Shown: positions 15,260-24,008 of the stretch, one piece after another | How the letters are laid out: each line of letters begins with the position of its first letter | How positions within the stretch are numbered: position 1 is the first letter of the stretch | From: Methanosaeta sp. PtaB.Bin039 | GTDB taxonomy: Archaea; Halobacteriota; Methanosarcinia; Methanotrichales; Methanotrichaceae | Length of the DNA stretch: 40,119 nucleotides | NCBI GenBank assembly: GCA_002067795.1 | Contig: MVQI01000062.1 | Span: 1 to 40,119, forward strand | Direction: 5' to 3' | The notes under the pieces: generated by a model | The model's database searches: none | The model's input: the letters and a program-made list of their open reading frames with translations, nothing else | What the model was told of the DNA's origin: nothing | Program-made: the position numbers and the translations under genes

Positions 15260-17167
15260 TTGTCAGTTGAGGAAGTTCTTTTCGAGCTCAAACGTAAAGT
15301 TCAGAGCAAGCTGCCCCCCGAGATCAACGTCACTGGTCTGGAGTTCGAGGGCCCTGAGCTGGTCATCTACACCGATGATCCCAAGCGACTGGCCGATGAT
15401 GCGGAGATCATCCGCTCGCTGGCCAAGGACCTGAGAAAGCGGGTAGTGGTGAGGCCCGACCTGAAGGTGCTTATGGACCCGGAGGGGGCCATCAAGAGGA
15501 TCCAGGAGGTCGTCCCAAAGGAAGCGGTCCTGACCGATTACTACTTCGACGGAGAGACCGGCGAGGTGGTGATCGAGGCGGAGAAGCCGGGTCTGGTCAT
15601 AGGCCGCCATGGTGCCACTCTGCGAGAGATCACCAAGCTGATCGGCTGGACCCCAAAGGTGGTTAGGACTCCTCCGGTGCGGTCGTCCACCATCGCCAAC
15701 ATCAAGGATTACCTCCGCTCGGTGCAGACCGAGCGAAAGAACATCCTGAGGACAATTGGCAGGAAGATCCACCGCGATGTGGCCTCAAAAGACCAATGGG
15801 TCCGCATATCCACGCTGGGCGGATGTCGAGAGGTGGGCCGCAGCTGCATGCTTCTCTCCACGCCTGAGTCACGCATCATCATCGACTGCGGCATAAATGT
15901 GGGCTCGGACGACAGCGCAACCCCATTTCTTTACGTTCCTGAAGTCTATCCGTTGAATCAGATCGATGCAGTTGTGCTCACCCATGCCCATCTCGACCAT
16001 GCTGGGCTTGTGCCGATGCTGTACAAGTACGGTTACGATGGCCCCATCTACTGCACGCCGCCTACCCGCGACCTGTTCGTGCTGCTGCAGCTGGACTACA
16101 TAGAGGTGGCAGGACGGGAAGGCAAGAGGCTTCCCTACGACTCGGCAATGATCCGGGAGGCTCTCAAGCATACAATCACCCTGAATTACGGCGATGTCAC
16201 CGATATTGCGCCTGATACCAAGCTCACGATGCACAACGCCGGCCACATACTGGGCTCCTCGATAGCCCATTTCCACGTGGGCGACGGTCTGTACAACGTG
16301 GCTTTTACAGGCGACTTCAAGTTCGAGCGTACCAGGCTATTCGATCCGGCAGTCAGCACTTTCCCAAGGCTTGAGACCCTGGTTGTCGAGGCCACCTACG
16401 GAGGTGCCAACAGCATCCAGCCGTCACGCAAGGATGCGGAGGCTCATCTGCTCAAGGTTGTAAGAGATACCATAAAGCGAGGTGGAAAGGTGGTCGTCCC
16501 GGCCTTCGCCGTGGGGAGAAGCCAGGAGGTCATGGTTGCCCTTGAGGAGGCCATCCGCAAGAAGACCCTGGAGGAGATCCCGGTCTATCTGGACGGCATG
16601 ATATACGAGGCAACCGCCATTCACACGACGTATCCTGAGTACCTTAACAATGAGCTTCGAGACCTGATATTCCACAGGGGGATCAACCCGTTCCTGTCCG
16701 AATGCTTCGTCCAGGTGGAGTCGCCAAAGCAGCGGGCCGAGATAATAGATGGCGATCCATGCGTCGTCTTGGCCACAAGCGGCATGCTCAACGGTGGCCC
16801 GATCATGGAGTACCTCAAGGGGCTGGGCCCGGGCGAGAAGAACACCCTTGTTATAGTGGGCTACCAGGCTGAAGGAACCCTCGGGCGGCGTATCCAGAAA
16901 GGCTGGAAGGAGATTCCGATGTCGGTGGAGGGCAAGACGCAGACCGTCAAGATGAACATGGAAGTGACTACTGTTGACGGCTTCTCCGGCCACTCAGACA
17001 GAAACCAGCTGATGGAGTTCGTGCGCAGGCTGTATCCAAAGCCTGGCCGGGTTCTCACCAATCATGGTGACGAGGCGAACTGTCTGGACCTGGCCAGCTC
17101 CCTGTATAAGCGGTATCGCATACCCACTATGGCTCCTATGAACCTGGAGACGGTCCGCCTGATCTGA
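15260..17167 (+). CDS. aCPSF1/FttA: KH, metallo-beta-lactamase and beta-CASP ribonuclease, transcription termination factor
   Basis: The 635-residue archaeal homologue of eukaryotic CPSF73 cleaves RNA 3' ends at U-rich sites and terminates transcription. Two KH-like domains (about 1-145, with V-I-G-R-H-G-A-T near 113) precede a metallo-beta-lactamase fold with the zinc motif H242-x-H244-x-D246-H247 (T-H-A-H-L-D-H). Further ligand motifs are [15 protein letters not shown] and, at the end, G-F-S-G-H-S-D and N-H-G-D-E. The start is a TTG at 15260, giving M-S-V-E-E-V-L as in homologues. The ribosome binding site is weak (GGATGTG 11 bases upstream). Confidence 0.95.
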   Translation: MSVEEVLFELKRKVQSKLPPEINVTGLEFEGPELVIYTDDPKRLADDAEIIRSLAKDLRKRVVVRPDLKVLMDPEGAIKRIQEVVPKEAVLTDYYFDGETGEVVIEAEKPGLVIGRHGATLREITKLIGWTPKVVRTPPVRSSTIANIKDYLRSVQTERKNILRTIGRKIHRDVASKDQWVRISTLGGCREVGRSCMLLSTPESRIIIDCGINVGSDDSATPFLYVPEVYPLNQIDAVVLTHAHLDHAGLVPMLYKYGYDGPIYCTPPTRDLFVLLQLDYIEVAGREGKRLPYDSAMIREALKHTITLNYGDVTDIAPDTKLTMHNAGHILGSSIAHFHVGDGLYNVAFTGDFKFERTRLFDPAVSTFPRLETLVVEATYGGANSIQPSRKDAEAHLLKVVRDTIKRGGKVVVPAFAVGRSQEVMVALEEAIRKKTLEEIPVYLDGMIYEATAIHTTYPEYLNNELRDLIFHRGINPFLSECFVQVESPKQRAEIIDGDPCVVLATSGMLNGGPIMEYLKGLGPGEKNTLVIVGYQAEGTLGRRIQKGWKEIPMSVEGKTQTVKMNMEVTTVDGFSGHSDRNQLMEFVRRLYPKPGRVLTNHGDEANCLDLASSLYKRYRIPTMAPMNLETVRLI

Positions 17168-17195
17168 TGGGGTGGACCTCCGACGTCATGAAAAA

Positions 17196-17206
17196 GAATT
17201 TAATGG
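17196..17206 (+). promoter_or_regulatory. Possible promoter of the regulator pair
   Basis: GAATTTAATGG, a weak TATA box preceded by five A, lies about 38 bases before the GTG start at 17241. Confidence 0.35.
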
Positions 17207-17240
17207 ATTTGCACTAAGTGATGATGGAGCGAGGTAGTTT

Positions 17241-17753
17241 GTGAACGGTAAGAGGACTCGGATCATCAACGATCCATCAGATCTGGTTCCATTGCTCCAG
17301 GCTTTCGGCTCGGAAGTTCATAAGAAGGTGTTTGACGAGCTGTGCAAGGACTGGCGCACCGAGGCCGAGCTGGCAGAGCTGATCGGAGATGACCAGATGG
17401 TCAGCCGGTCGGTGGACATGCTCAGGAAGAGCGGTCTGGTGGAGACCAAGTGGAGGGTGCCACAGCCAGGCCAGAGCCCCGAGAAGGAGTATCATTCCAC
17501 CTACTCCAGGGTGCAGGCCAACTTCTGGGCCACCATGGAGGATCTGAGCGAGCTTATCCGGCTCACATTCATGTCGGAAGAAGATCTGCGCGGGATCACC
17601 GCAAGCCTTCGAAAGCAGGTCGAGGCTGGAAATACCTCACTCTCCAACCTCTCCCGAGAGCTGGGGCTCAGCCAGGTCTTCATCCGTGGGGTTGCCAAGA
17701 GAGCTCATGGGCTCAACGTCCGGGGCCAGAGGGTGGAGCTCTCAGAGGACTGA
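17241..17753 (+). CDS. ArsR-like winged-helix transcription regulator
   Basis: The 170-residue protein has a winged helix near residues 18-85 (F-G-S-E-V-H-K-K-V-F-D-E-L, then A-E-L-A-E-L-I-G and a S-V-D-M-L-R-K-S-G-L-V-E recognition region). A helical C-terminal half ends in a second HTH-like stretch (L-S-R-E-L-G-L-S-Q-V-F). No metal-binding cysteine pair is seen. The start is a GTG with GAGGT five bases upstream. The next regulator starts four bases after its stop, so the two are probably made together. The regulated genes are unknown. Confidence 0.75.
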   Translation: MNGKRTRIINDPSDLVPLLQAFGSEVHKKVFDELCKDWRTEAELAELIGDDQMVSRSVDMLRKSGLVETKWRVPQPGQSPEKEYHSTYSRVQANFWATMEDLSELIRLTFMSEEDLRGITASLRKQVEAGNTSLSNLSRELGLSQVFIRGVAKRAHGLNVRGQRVELSED

Positions 17754-17757
17754 TAAG

Positions 17758-18546
17758 ATGGTCAACGTATTGCAATCCAAGAGGGACAGCTCCAGATTCC
17801 AGATACTGGTGGAGATCGCAGCCCATCAGCCCAACCTGCGCCAAAAAGAGGTGGCTGATCGCCTCGGAGTCACGCCCCAGGCCATATCCGAGTATATCAA
17901 GGAGCTGGTGGCAGACGGGCTTGTGACCACCGACGGTCGGATGCGGTACCGCATAACAAAGGAAGGGGTGGAATGGCTGCTGGAGAGCGCAGCCGAGCTG
18001 AAGCGTTACGCCCGCGTGGTTATGGAGGAGATAATCAGCCACGTATCAGTCTGGGCTGCCATCGCCAGGACCCGGGTGCGAGAGGGCGAGAGGGTGTCCC
18101 TGATCATGGAGATGGGACTTCTATACGCGCTTCCTCTGGACACTCGCATAGAGGCCAGCGGCATAGCTATAAGCGATGCCGGGCCTGGAGAAGATCTTGG
18201 CGTATCCGACCTGCGAGGGCTGATCAGCCTCGATGAGGGAAAGGTCACAGTCTGCAAGGTTCCAAGGGTTCAGCTGGGGGGCACCAGATCAGTCGATCTT
18301 GCTGCCCTATCCGGGCTTTTGCGAGAAGGCATAATGGTTGGAGCGCTGGGCCTGGAAGGGCTAGTTGCCCTGCGAAAGGCGGGACGGGAGCCGGATATAC
18401 TCTTCGGCGCCAAGGAGGCGGCGGTGGAAGCTGCATTTCACGGGCTGTCCACCCTGGTGGTCAGCGTGGACGAACAGGTCCCAGGCTTGCTGAACCGGCT
18501 GGAGTCGGAAGGGCTCAAGTACGAGCTTATAGACCTGTCCAAATGA
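17758..18546 (+). CDS. COG1497-type winged-helix transcription regulator with C-terminal ligand-binding-like domain
   Basis: The 262-residue protein has an N-terminal MarR-like winged helix (about 10-70; R-Q-K-E-V-A-D-R-L-G-V-T-P-Q-A-I-S-E-Y-I is the recognition helix) and a larger alpha/beta domain (about 95-262). The latter has glycine-rich turns, such as A-G-P-G-E-D-L-G and a L-G-G-T-R-S segment, and resembles a small-molecule binding module. The ATG at 17758 is chosen over an upstream frame opening at 17686 because GAGG lies upstream and the family starts MVNVLQSKR-like. Its effector is not known. Confidence 0.75.
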   Translation: MVNVLQSKRDSSRFQILVEIAAHQPNLRQKEVADRLGVTPQAISEYIKELVADGLVTTDGRMRYRITKEGVEWLLESAAELKRYARVVMEEIISHVSVWAAIARTRVREGERVSLIMEMGLLYALPLDTRIEASGIAISDAGPGEDLGVSDLRGLISLDEGKVTVCKVPRVQLGGTRSVDLAALSGLLREGIMVGALGLEGLVALRKAGREPDILFGAKEAAVEAAFHGLSTLVVSVDEQVPGLLNRLESEGLKYELIDLSK

Positions 18547-18611
18547 TTCTGGTCGGAGCAGTCCAGCAGGCAAAGCTGTTGCATAGCTATTTCAGGAGCG
18601 TCTTTTAGATC

Positions 18612-21044
18612 ATGAACCTTCATATCCTGGCCCAAGCGGAGCGGGCCCGGGTGCTTCTGATGCCTATCAAGGACGACCGTGTGCTCTTCGAGAGCTACCT
18701 GCGTCTGAAGGATACACCACAGGGACCTCGGCCGTTCAAGTTCCTGATAAAGAAGGAGACTGAGAGGTACCTGCCACCAGAAGATGCCATAAGGATGCTG
18801 CGAAAAGCCCGGGGGATATTCATCGTCCCAGGAGAATCCCCCCAGGAGAGCCGATTTTTGCAGATGTTGTCCGATTACCAGCTGGCCAGCCGGCCCATAG
18901 AGGTCTGTTCCCACTGCCTGGGCGAAAAAAAGCTCACCCTGATCGACAAAGGGGCTGTCAGCTACAAAGGCACAGCCATCTGCGAGCCATGTGCTCTGGC
19001 AGAGCTTAACCGTGAGGCGGAGTTCCGGTCGCTTGGTCGGGCCGCTAAGAATCATTTGGCCAGGCTGTTGCGCAGGCGCAGGAACCTGGATGAGGTGCTG
19101 GCTCTTCTGACACTGCAGCGCATCGATCCAGAGCTGACGCGTTTTGATGTCATGACGGCGAGCCGGGAAGAGGCGGGACTGGGTGTGGAAGACCTGGACC
19201 TGCCGCCGCCGCTCCTCGGCTTTCTCCAAAAACGCTTGACGCGCCTGCTTCCGGTACAGGCCAAGGCTGTGGAGCAGGGGCTGCTCGAAGGCAAGAGCCA
19301 GCTGGTGGTCTCCGCCACTGCTACAGGAAAGAGCCTTGTGGGGGAGATGGCTGGACTTAAGAACCTGCTAGAAGAAAAGGGGAGGCTGCTTTTCTTAGTT
19401 CCGCTTGTGGCCCTTGCCAACCAGAAGTTCGACCAGCTCTCAGCTTATTCTTGTCTGGGCTTCTCATCGGCAATCAGGGTGGGGGTCAGCCGGATCAAGC
19501 TAGGCAACATGAAGCGGCTGCCCCGCGATCTGAACTCGGACATTATCGTCGGCACCTACGAGGGCATAGACCAGGCGATCCGTGCCGGGCAGAGTCTTGG
19601 GCAGGTGGGAACGGTAGTCATAGACGAGGTTCATATGCTGGAGGACAAGGACAGAGGCCATCGCCTCGCCGGCATGATATCCAGGCTGCGCTTCGTCGCT
19701 CCTTCTGCCCAGTTCATCTACCTATCTGCGACGGTAGGAAATCCTGCCTCGCTGGCCAGAGATCTCGAAGCTGAGCTGATAGAGTACGAGGTCAGGCCGG
19801 TTCCCATCGAGCGGCATTTGATATTCACTAGCGGAACGGAGAAGAGACAGCTAATCCGGCAGCTGGTGAAAAGCGCAGCCCAAAACCGCTCCTCAACCGG
19901 TTACAAGGGGCAAAGCATAGTTTTCACAAACTCGCGCCAGAACTGCTTCTCGATAGCTCAGTCCATAAACGGAGCTGCGCCATACCATGCCGGGCTGCAG
20001 TACCACGAGCGCAAGAGGATAGAGGATCTGTTTGCCCAGGGCAGGATAGACGTCGTGGTGACTACCTCCGCCCTGGCAGCCGGGGTTGACTTCCCGGCCT
20101 CCCATGTGATCTTCGAGTCGCTTGCTATGGGAATCGAGTGGCTGACCGTCCATGAGTTCAACCAGATGCTTGGCCGGGCCGGCCGCCCAGGTTACCACGA
20201 CCGGGGCCTTGTTTATCTCCTGCCGGAACCTGGCCGTCGCTATGGCGGTGGGGCGGAGTCTGAGGACGAGGTGGCTCTTCGGCTGCTTCACGGCCAGATG
20301 GAGGACGTATCTCCGAATTATCAGGAAGAACAGCAGCTTGAGCAGGTGCTTGCCAATGCCTGCACGGCCAGGTCCCGTGACGACCTGGAGATGCTGCACA
20401 GCAGGACCATCGGGCTGGACGACCTGGACCGTTCCCTGTCCACGCTGGCAGGTGCCGGGCTGGTCAGGGGAATCGAGCCCACCAGGCTGGGCCGGGCGGC
20501 AGCCGCACACTTCTTAAGTCCTGTCCAGGTGGGGGTTATAGGAGATGGGCTGAGATGCGGCCTCAATCCTCTGGAGATCGCAGTCGAGCTGGAGACGTTT
20601 CAGGCCCTTTTTCTCAAGGCTGCAGACCGGATATCCGTCGCCCTGCACACCAGGATATCCCAGCGGGTGCTCCATGGTTCCTTCTACGACCTCATCAATA
20701 GCCCTGAGCTGCGTACCCTTGAGAACAAGATTCAGCAGCAGTGCCTGGACTTTGCCAGGGACTTCATGCGCTGCACATGCAGGGAGAACCCGTACTGCGG
20801 GTGCGTGGAGAAGCGGGTCAGCGAGCGGATACTGGAGCTGCGCATGGAGGGCAAGTCGCCGCAGGAGATAATCCGGGAGTTCAGCGACCGCTACGGCATC
20901 TATGCCTATCAGGGAGACCTGATAAACTACCTGGATCAGGCTGTGCGATACCTCGAAGCGGTTGAGGCCGTAGCCAGGGTAACGCGACAGGAAGGTCCGG
21001 CCCTGGTGGCTGCCAGGGCAAGAGAGCTGGTTGAAGGGGATTGA
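18612..21044 (+). CDS. Archaeal superfamily II DEAD/DEAH-box helicase with zinc-binding domains (COG1202 type)
   Basis: The 810-residue protein has an N-terminal DUF5814-like region with a zinc ribbon (C99-x2-C102 and C124-x2-C127), then a two-RecA helicase core. Core motifs are SATATGKS at 234-241 (motif I), DEVH at 338-341 (II), S-A-T-V-G-N (III), and later T-T-S-A-L-A-A-G-V-D-F and Q-M-L-G-R-A-G-R-P-G (V and VI), as in Ski2/Hel308-type enzymes. A helical C-terminal part holds a second cluster, C721-x-C723-x5-C729-x-C731. Cysteine-rich ends suggest nucleic-acid binding. Its substrate is not established. A ribosome binding site AGGAG lies further upstream than usual. Confidence 0.88.
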   Translation: MNLHILAQAERARVLLMPIKDDRVLFESYLRLKDTPQGPRPFKFLIKKETERYLPPEDAIRMLRKARGIFIVPGESPQESRFLQMLSDYQLASRPIEVCSHCLGEKKLTLIDKGAVSYKGTAICEPCALAELNREAEFRSLGRAAKNHLARLLRRRRNLDEVLALLTLQRIDPELTRFDVMTASREEAGLGVEDLDLPPPLLGFLQKRLTRLLPVQAKAVEQGLLEGKSQLVVSATATGKSLVGEMAGLKNLLEEKGRLLFLVPLVALANQKFDQLSAYSCLGFSSAIRVGVSRIKLGNMKRLPRDLNSDIIVGTYEGIDQAIRAGQSLGQVGTVVIDEVHMLEDKDRGHRLAGMISRLRFVAPSAQFIYLSATVGNPASLARDLEAELIEYEVRPVPIERHLIFTSGTEKRQLIRQLVKSAAQNRSSTGYKGQSIVFTNSRQNCFSIAQSINGAAPYHAGLQYHERKRIEDLFAQGRIDVVVTTSALAAGVDFPASHVIFESLAMGIEWLTVHEFNQMLGRAGRPGYHDRGLVYLLPEPGRRYGGGAESEDEVALRLLHGQMEDVSPNYQEEQQLEQVLANACTARSRDDLEMLHSRTIGLDDLDRSLSTLAGAGLVRGIEPTRLGRAAAAHFLSPVQVGVIGDGLRCGLNPLEIAVELETFQALFLKAADRISVALHTRISQRVLHGSFYDLINSPELRTLENKIQQQCLDFARDFMRCTCRENPYCGCVEKRVSERILELRMEGKSPQEIIREFSDRYGIYAYQGDLINYLDQAVRYLEAVEAVARVTRQEGPALVAARARELVEGD

Positions 21045-21147
21045 ATCCCGGCTGCACGGCGCGTTTTCTTGGGTTCGAGGCAAAAGACCCACGTCCCCAG
21101 GGCTAACGACTTGCTCGCAGCTGCTTGGAAGTTCGTACCCAATCAGC

Positions 21148-22005
21148 TTACCGCCACTTTATCTTGTCGCCCTTGAGCTTGATTATATCGTTCTTCTCAA
21201 GGATTCTGGCGATCTCGGCAGCCATGCCGCTGGCATCGATTGAGATCACGTCCTGGCCGTTTTTGATCTCCAACTGGCAGAGGCTTTCGAACTCCTCCAT
21301 GTCCATTCGGAGCGGCGCTTCCCGATCCATGAGGTCCATGAGCAGCATCCCCAGCAGGCGCAGGCTCAGATACTCGTCGGGGTATCTCTCCATGAACTCA
21401 GGAGCCATGGTATCGGAAACTGTGGTTGAGAACTCGTCAACGAATATGTCGAATACCTTCTGCATGCAGAAGGAGTGGAGATGTCTGGCCTGCTCAGGAG
21501 GCGTCTCGAATCGAGAGAGATCGGCCCGGATCAGCAATATTGGATCGTCCATTGACTGGCCAGGATCGCCCATATGTATGCCGTTCATATCCATGACAGC
21601 CTGGGCAAACTCCAGCGAATAAGTCGCCTCGATGAACGCATCCTGCAGCTCTTCTCGTCTGGTCTCGTCCAGGTTGGTGTCTTCATCCCCCTCGTCTTTG
21701 GCCAGATCGGACAGGGCGGTTTTCATTTCCGGCCAGGATGGTATGATCCGGCCAAGGTAGGCATTTCTGAACTCCTCGCCGGACAGCCCCTGCTGGAGGG
21801 CTTCACGCAAAGCCTCCAAATATCGCTCGTACTGATCGAAGTCCTCCACCAGTCCCCTGAGCTGGCTGGCACGGCCTTCAAGGGCCTCATACTCCTCACG
21901 TATGGGGACGAAGGATGGCCTGATCTCCGCCTTGATGCCTGCCTTTTTCAGCTGCTGCACAATCCAGGATGCTTCATCCCCGTCATACTCGCCCAGCTTG
22001 AACAT
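21148..22005 (-). CDS. Unknown acidic, helical cytoplasmic protein
   Basis: The 285-residue product is strongly acidic and mostly helical, with no signal peptide or membrane segment. An N-terminal L-G-E-Y-D-G-D-E-A-S-W-I-V-Q-Q-L-K-K-A-G-I stretch reads like an alpha/beta motif that senses or binds a short peptide or nucleotide, followed by a likely coiled coil (about 35-80). I do not recognise a family. It is convergent with the helicase. There is no clear ribosome binding site before the ATG, and a TATA-like box lies about 30 bases upstream, which fits a leaderless or short-leader transcript. Confidence 0.65.
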   Translation of the reverse strand: MFKLGEYDGDEASWIVQQLKKAGIKAEIRPSFVPIREEYEALEGRASQLRGLVEDFDQYERYLEALREALQQGLSGEEFRNAYLGRIIPSWPEMKTALSDLAKDEGDEDTNLDETRREELQDAFIEATYSLEFAQAVMDMNGIHMGDPGQSMDDPILLIRADLSRFETPPEQARHLHSFCMQKVFDIFVDEFSTTVSDTMAPEFMERYPDEYLSLRLLGMLLMDLMDREAPLRMDMEEFESLCQLEIKNGQDVISIDASGMAAEIARILEKNDIIKLKGDKIKWR

Positions 22006-22027
22006 GGTGCTTGGATTAAAGCGGATA

Positions 22028-22039
22028 TGCTTAATAACC
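22028..22039 (-). promoter_or_regulatory. Possible promoter of the unknown gene ending at 21148
   Basis: The minus strand reads GGTTATTAAGCA about 28 bases before the ATG at 22005, the spacing expected for leaderless transcription. Confidence 0.35.
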
Positions 22040-22128
22040 TGATGCCAAGAGGTTCATGAACCAACCGAATCCTTCCGTATCGTAATCCAGATATTAAATA
22101 AACTTTTTTGATCCATAATCAAGTAAAC

Positions 22129-22138
22129 TTTATATACT
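22129..22138 (+). promoter_or_regulatory. cbiM promoter (TATA box), probably leaderless
   Basis: TTTATATACT lies 29 bases (centre to ATG) before the cbiM start at 22162, so transcription should begin at or next to the start codon. No metal or cobalamin riboswitch fits in this short distance. Confidence 0.6.
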
Positions 22139-22161
22139 TGCGCCTGCCACCAGCAAGCTGC

Positions 22162-22857
22162 ATGCATATCATGGAAGGATTTCTGCCTCATCCCTGGTGG
22201 GAGATCTGGTTCCTGGCCTCAGCCCCTTTCGTCATCTACGGGGTGTCCAGGATCAACCAGATGACCAGGGAGAGGCGAGAGGCGCTTCCACTCCTGGCAG
22301 TGGCTGGGGCTTTTGTCTTCGTCCTCTCTTCGCTCAAGCTGCCCTCAGTGACCGGAAGCTGCTCTCATCCGACCGGAACCGGGATCGGCGCCATTCTCTT
22401 CGGCACCTGGATCACCTCGGTGCTGGCTGCCATCGTGCTGATCTATCAGGCTGTCTTCCTGGCCCACGGCGGCCTCTCCACCCTTGGAGCCAACGTGTTC
22501 TCGATGGGCGTCGCAGGTCCGGCAGCAGCCTATCTGATTTACAGGGCATCTTCCAGGGCGGGGCTTAACTTCTACCTGGGCGTCTTTGCCGCCACTGCGG
22601 TGGCCGACATGATCACTTATCTTGTGACTGCCATGCAGCTGGCACTGGCCTTCCCCTCCTCAAGCGGCAGCGTTCTTGAATCGTTCTGGGCATTCTCAGC
22701 CGTCTTCTCCCTGACTCAGTTGCCTTTGGCCCTGCTGGAAGGGGTGGTTGCAGCACTCATGTTCAAGTATATACTTCAGCTGCGAGGCGACGTGCTTTTG
22801 CGCTTAAATGTCTTATCTGAGAGCGCACTTGGCAGGCTTCGGGAGGGATTGTCCTGA
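22162..22857 (+). CDS. cbiM: Cobalt/nickel ECF transporter, substrate-binding membrane component CbiM
   Basis: CbiM is the metal-selective S-component of the CbiMNQO importer. The start at 22162 gives the signature N-terminus MHIMEGFLPHPWW, whose amino-terminal His residue contributes to the metal site; the frame opens further upstream at 22108 but that would bury the signature. The 231-residue product has about six or seven transmembrane segments and the conserved P-S-V-T-G-S-C-S-H-P-T-G-T-G motif, plus L-A-H-G-G-L-S-T-L-G-A-N. Cobalt and nickel versions cannot be separated from sequence alone. cbiN overlaps its stop. Confidence 0.92.
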   Translation: MHIMEGFLPHPWWEIWFLASAPFVIYGVSRINQMTRERREALPLLAVAGAFVFVLSSLKLPSVTGSCSHPTGTGIGAILFGTWITSVLAAIVLIYQAVFLAHGGLSTLGANVFSMGVAGPAAAYLIYRASSRAGLNFYLGVFAATAVADMITYLVTAMQLALAFPSSSGSVLESFWAFSAVFSLTQLPLALLEGVVAALMFKYILQLRGDVLLRLNVLSESALGRLREGLS

Positions 22858-23141
22858 GGGGCGAACTGCTGGCAGCTCTGGCCTTAGTAGTCTTCTTCCT
22901 GGCCTTTTTGGCTGTCAACCAGACCGGAGAGCATTCCTGGGAAGGTGCAGACGGCCAGGCAGAGGACGTGATATCCGACCTCACCAACGGCACCTATCAG
23001 CCCTGGATAGGCTCCATATGGGAGCCGCCCAGCGGAGAGGTGGAGACCCTGTTCTTCAGCATTCAGGCAGCGGTAGGCGGCCTGATCATAGGTTATTTCC
23101 TGGGTTATTACCGGAGAGGCCGCCTGGAGGGAGCGTCCTGA
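22854..23141 (+). CDS. cbiN: Cobalt transport protein CbiN (apparent CTG start)
   Basis: CbiN is the small accessory membrane subunit of the transporter. The 95-residue product has two transmembrane segments (about 5-20 and 73-90) around an outside loop with the family signature G-A-D-G-Q-A-E-D-V-I. The frame has no ATG, GTG or TTG after its preceding stop until 22908, which would delete the first transmembrane helix. CTG at 22854, overlapping the cbiM stop, sits six bases after GGGAGGG, an ideal ribosome binding site distance. I take CTG as the start; ATT at 22848 or a sequencing error are alternatives. Confidence 0.8.
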   Translation: MRGELLAALALVVFFLAFLAVNQTGEHSWEGADGQAEDVISDLTNGTYQPWIGSIWEPPSGEVETLFFSIQAAVGGLIIGYFLGYYRRGRLEGAS

Positions 23142-23191
23142 TACCGATATCTCTAGGCATCTGAGAAGAAGCTGCAGAGAGTCCAGGGGCC

Positions 23192-24001
23192 GTGAAGAAT
23201 CTGGTTGGGGAGGCAGGTCAATTGCACGACATGCTGGAGATGTATGCCTACAGCGGCAGGCTTTCTGAGGTCAGCGCCAGCCTGAAGCTGCTGGTGGTCC
23301 TGGGTTCAGTCCTGATCTGCGTATCCTCTCCCGGCCCTCTGGCGCCCATGCTGATAGGCATCACCCTGGCAGGATCTGTGGTGGCCTGGTCCAGGGTGCC
23401 AGCAGGCGTATTCATCAGGATCCTCCTGATACCGCTCTCCTTTGCTCTTCTCAGCGCAATCGTGGTGATGCTGATGGGCGGCACTGGGGAGACGCTCTTC
23501 TCTTTCTCCCTGGCCGGTCATGGTGTGGCGGTCCGCAAAGGAGGAGCTGATCTGGGCCTCTTGTTGCTGTCGAGGACGTTTGGGGGAACATGCTCCATGT
23601 TGTTCCTGGCACTTACCACCCCCATGATGGAGGTCTTCTCAATCCTTGCGGCATGCAAGATGCCACAGGGTCTGGTAGAGCTCTCGATGCTGATCTACCG
23701 CTATATCTTCGTGCTGCTGGAGGAGGCTTCACTGATTCACAGCGCCCAGAATATGCGGCTTGGGTATGCCGGCCTGGCTGGAGCCATAAGGTCTTTCTCC
23801 ATTCTTGGCTCGGTCCTATTCCTGCGTTCCTGGGAGAAGGGCGAGGCGCTTATTACCACCATGGACGCTCGGTGCTACAGCGGCCGCCTCGCCCTGGCCA
23901 CGACTATGCCGATCTCAGGGCCGGGCCTCGCCGCTGCTCTTGCCTACCTGCTGGTCATGGCATCAGTGGCCTGGCTGGGCAGGGACGTGACTCTGATCTG
24001 A
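23192..24001 (+). CDS. cbiQ: ECF transporter transmembrane component CbiQ
   Basis: CbiQ couples the ATPase to the substrate-binding parts. The 269-residue membrane protein shows about six helices and the coupling motifs near the C-terminus, including S-A-Q-N-M-R-L-G-Y and the M-D-A-R-C-Y-S-G motif typical of CbiQ. The start is a GTG at 23192 with AGGGG a few bases upstream. It follows cbiN after 50 bases and precedes cbiO by seven. Confidence 0.9.
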   Translation: MKNLVGEAGQLHDMLEMYAYSGRLSEVSASLKLLVVLGSVLICVSSPGPLAPMLIGITLAGSVVAWSRVPAGVFIRILLIPLSFALLSAIVVMLMGGTGETLFSFSLAGHGVAVRKGGADLGLLLLSRTFGGTCSMLFLALTTPMMEVFSILAACKMPQGLVELSMLIYRYIFVLLEEASLIHSAQNMRLGYAGLAGAIRSFSILGSVLFLRSWEKGEALITTMDARCYSGRLALATTMPISGPGLAAALAYLLVMASVAWLGRDVTLI

Positions 24002-24008
24002 AAAGGAG

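Noticed and set aside
18438-19229. 263-codon minus-strand frame
   Set aside because: It lies opposite the helicase and the end of the COG1497 regulator, whose motifs are clear on the plus strand.
22080-22161. Cobalamin or metal riboswitch upstream of cbiM
   Set aside because: The predicted transcription start is at the start codon, so there is no leader RNA to fold.
22108-22161. Upstream extension of cbiM to the frame start at 22108
   Set aside because: It would place 18 residues before the M-H-I-M-E-G-F signature and overlap the TATA box.
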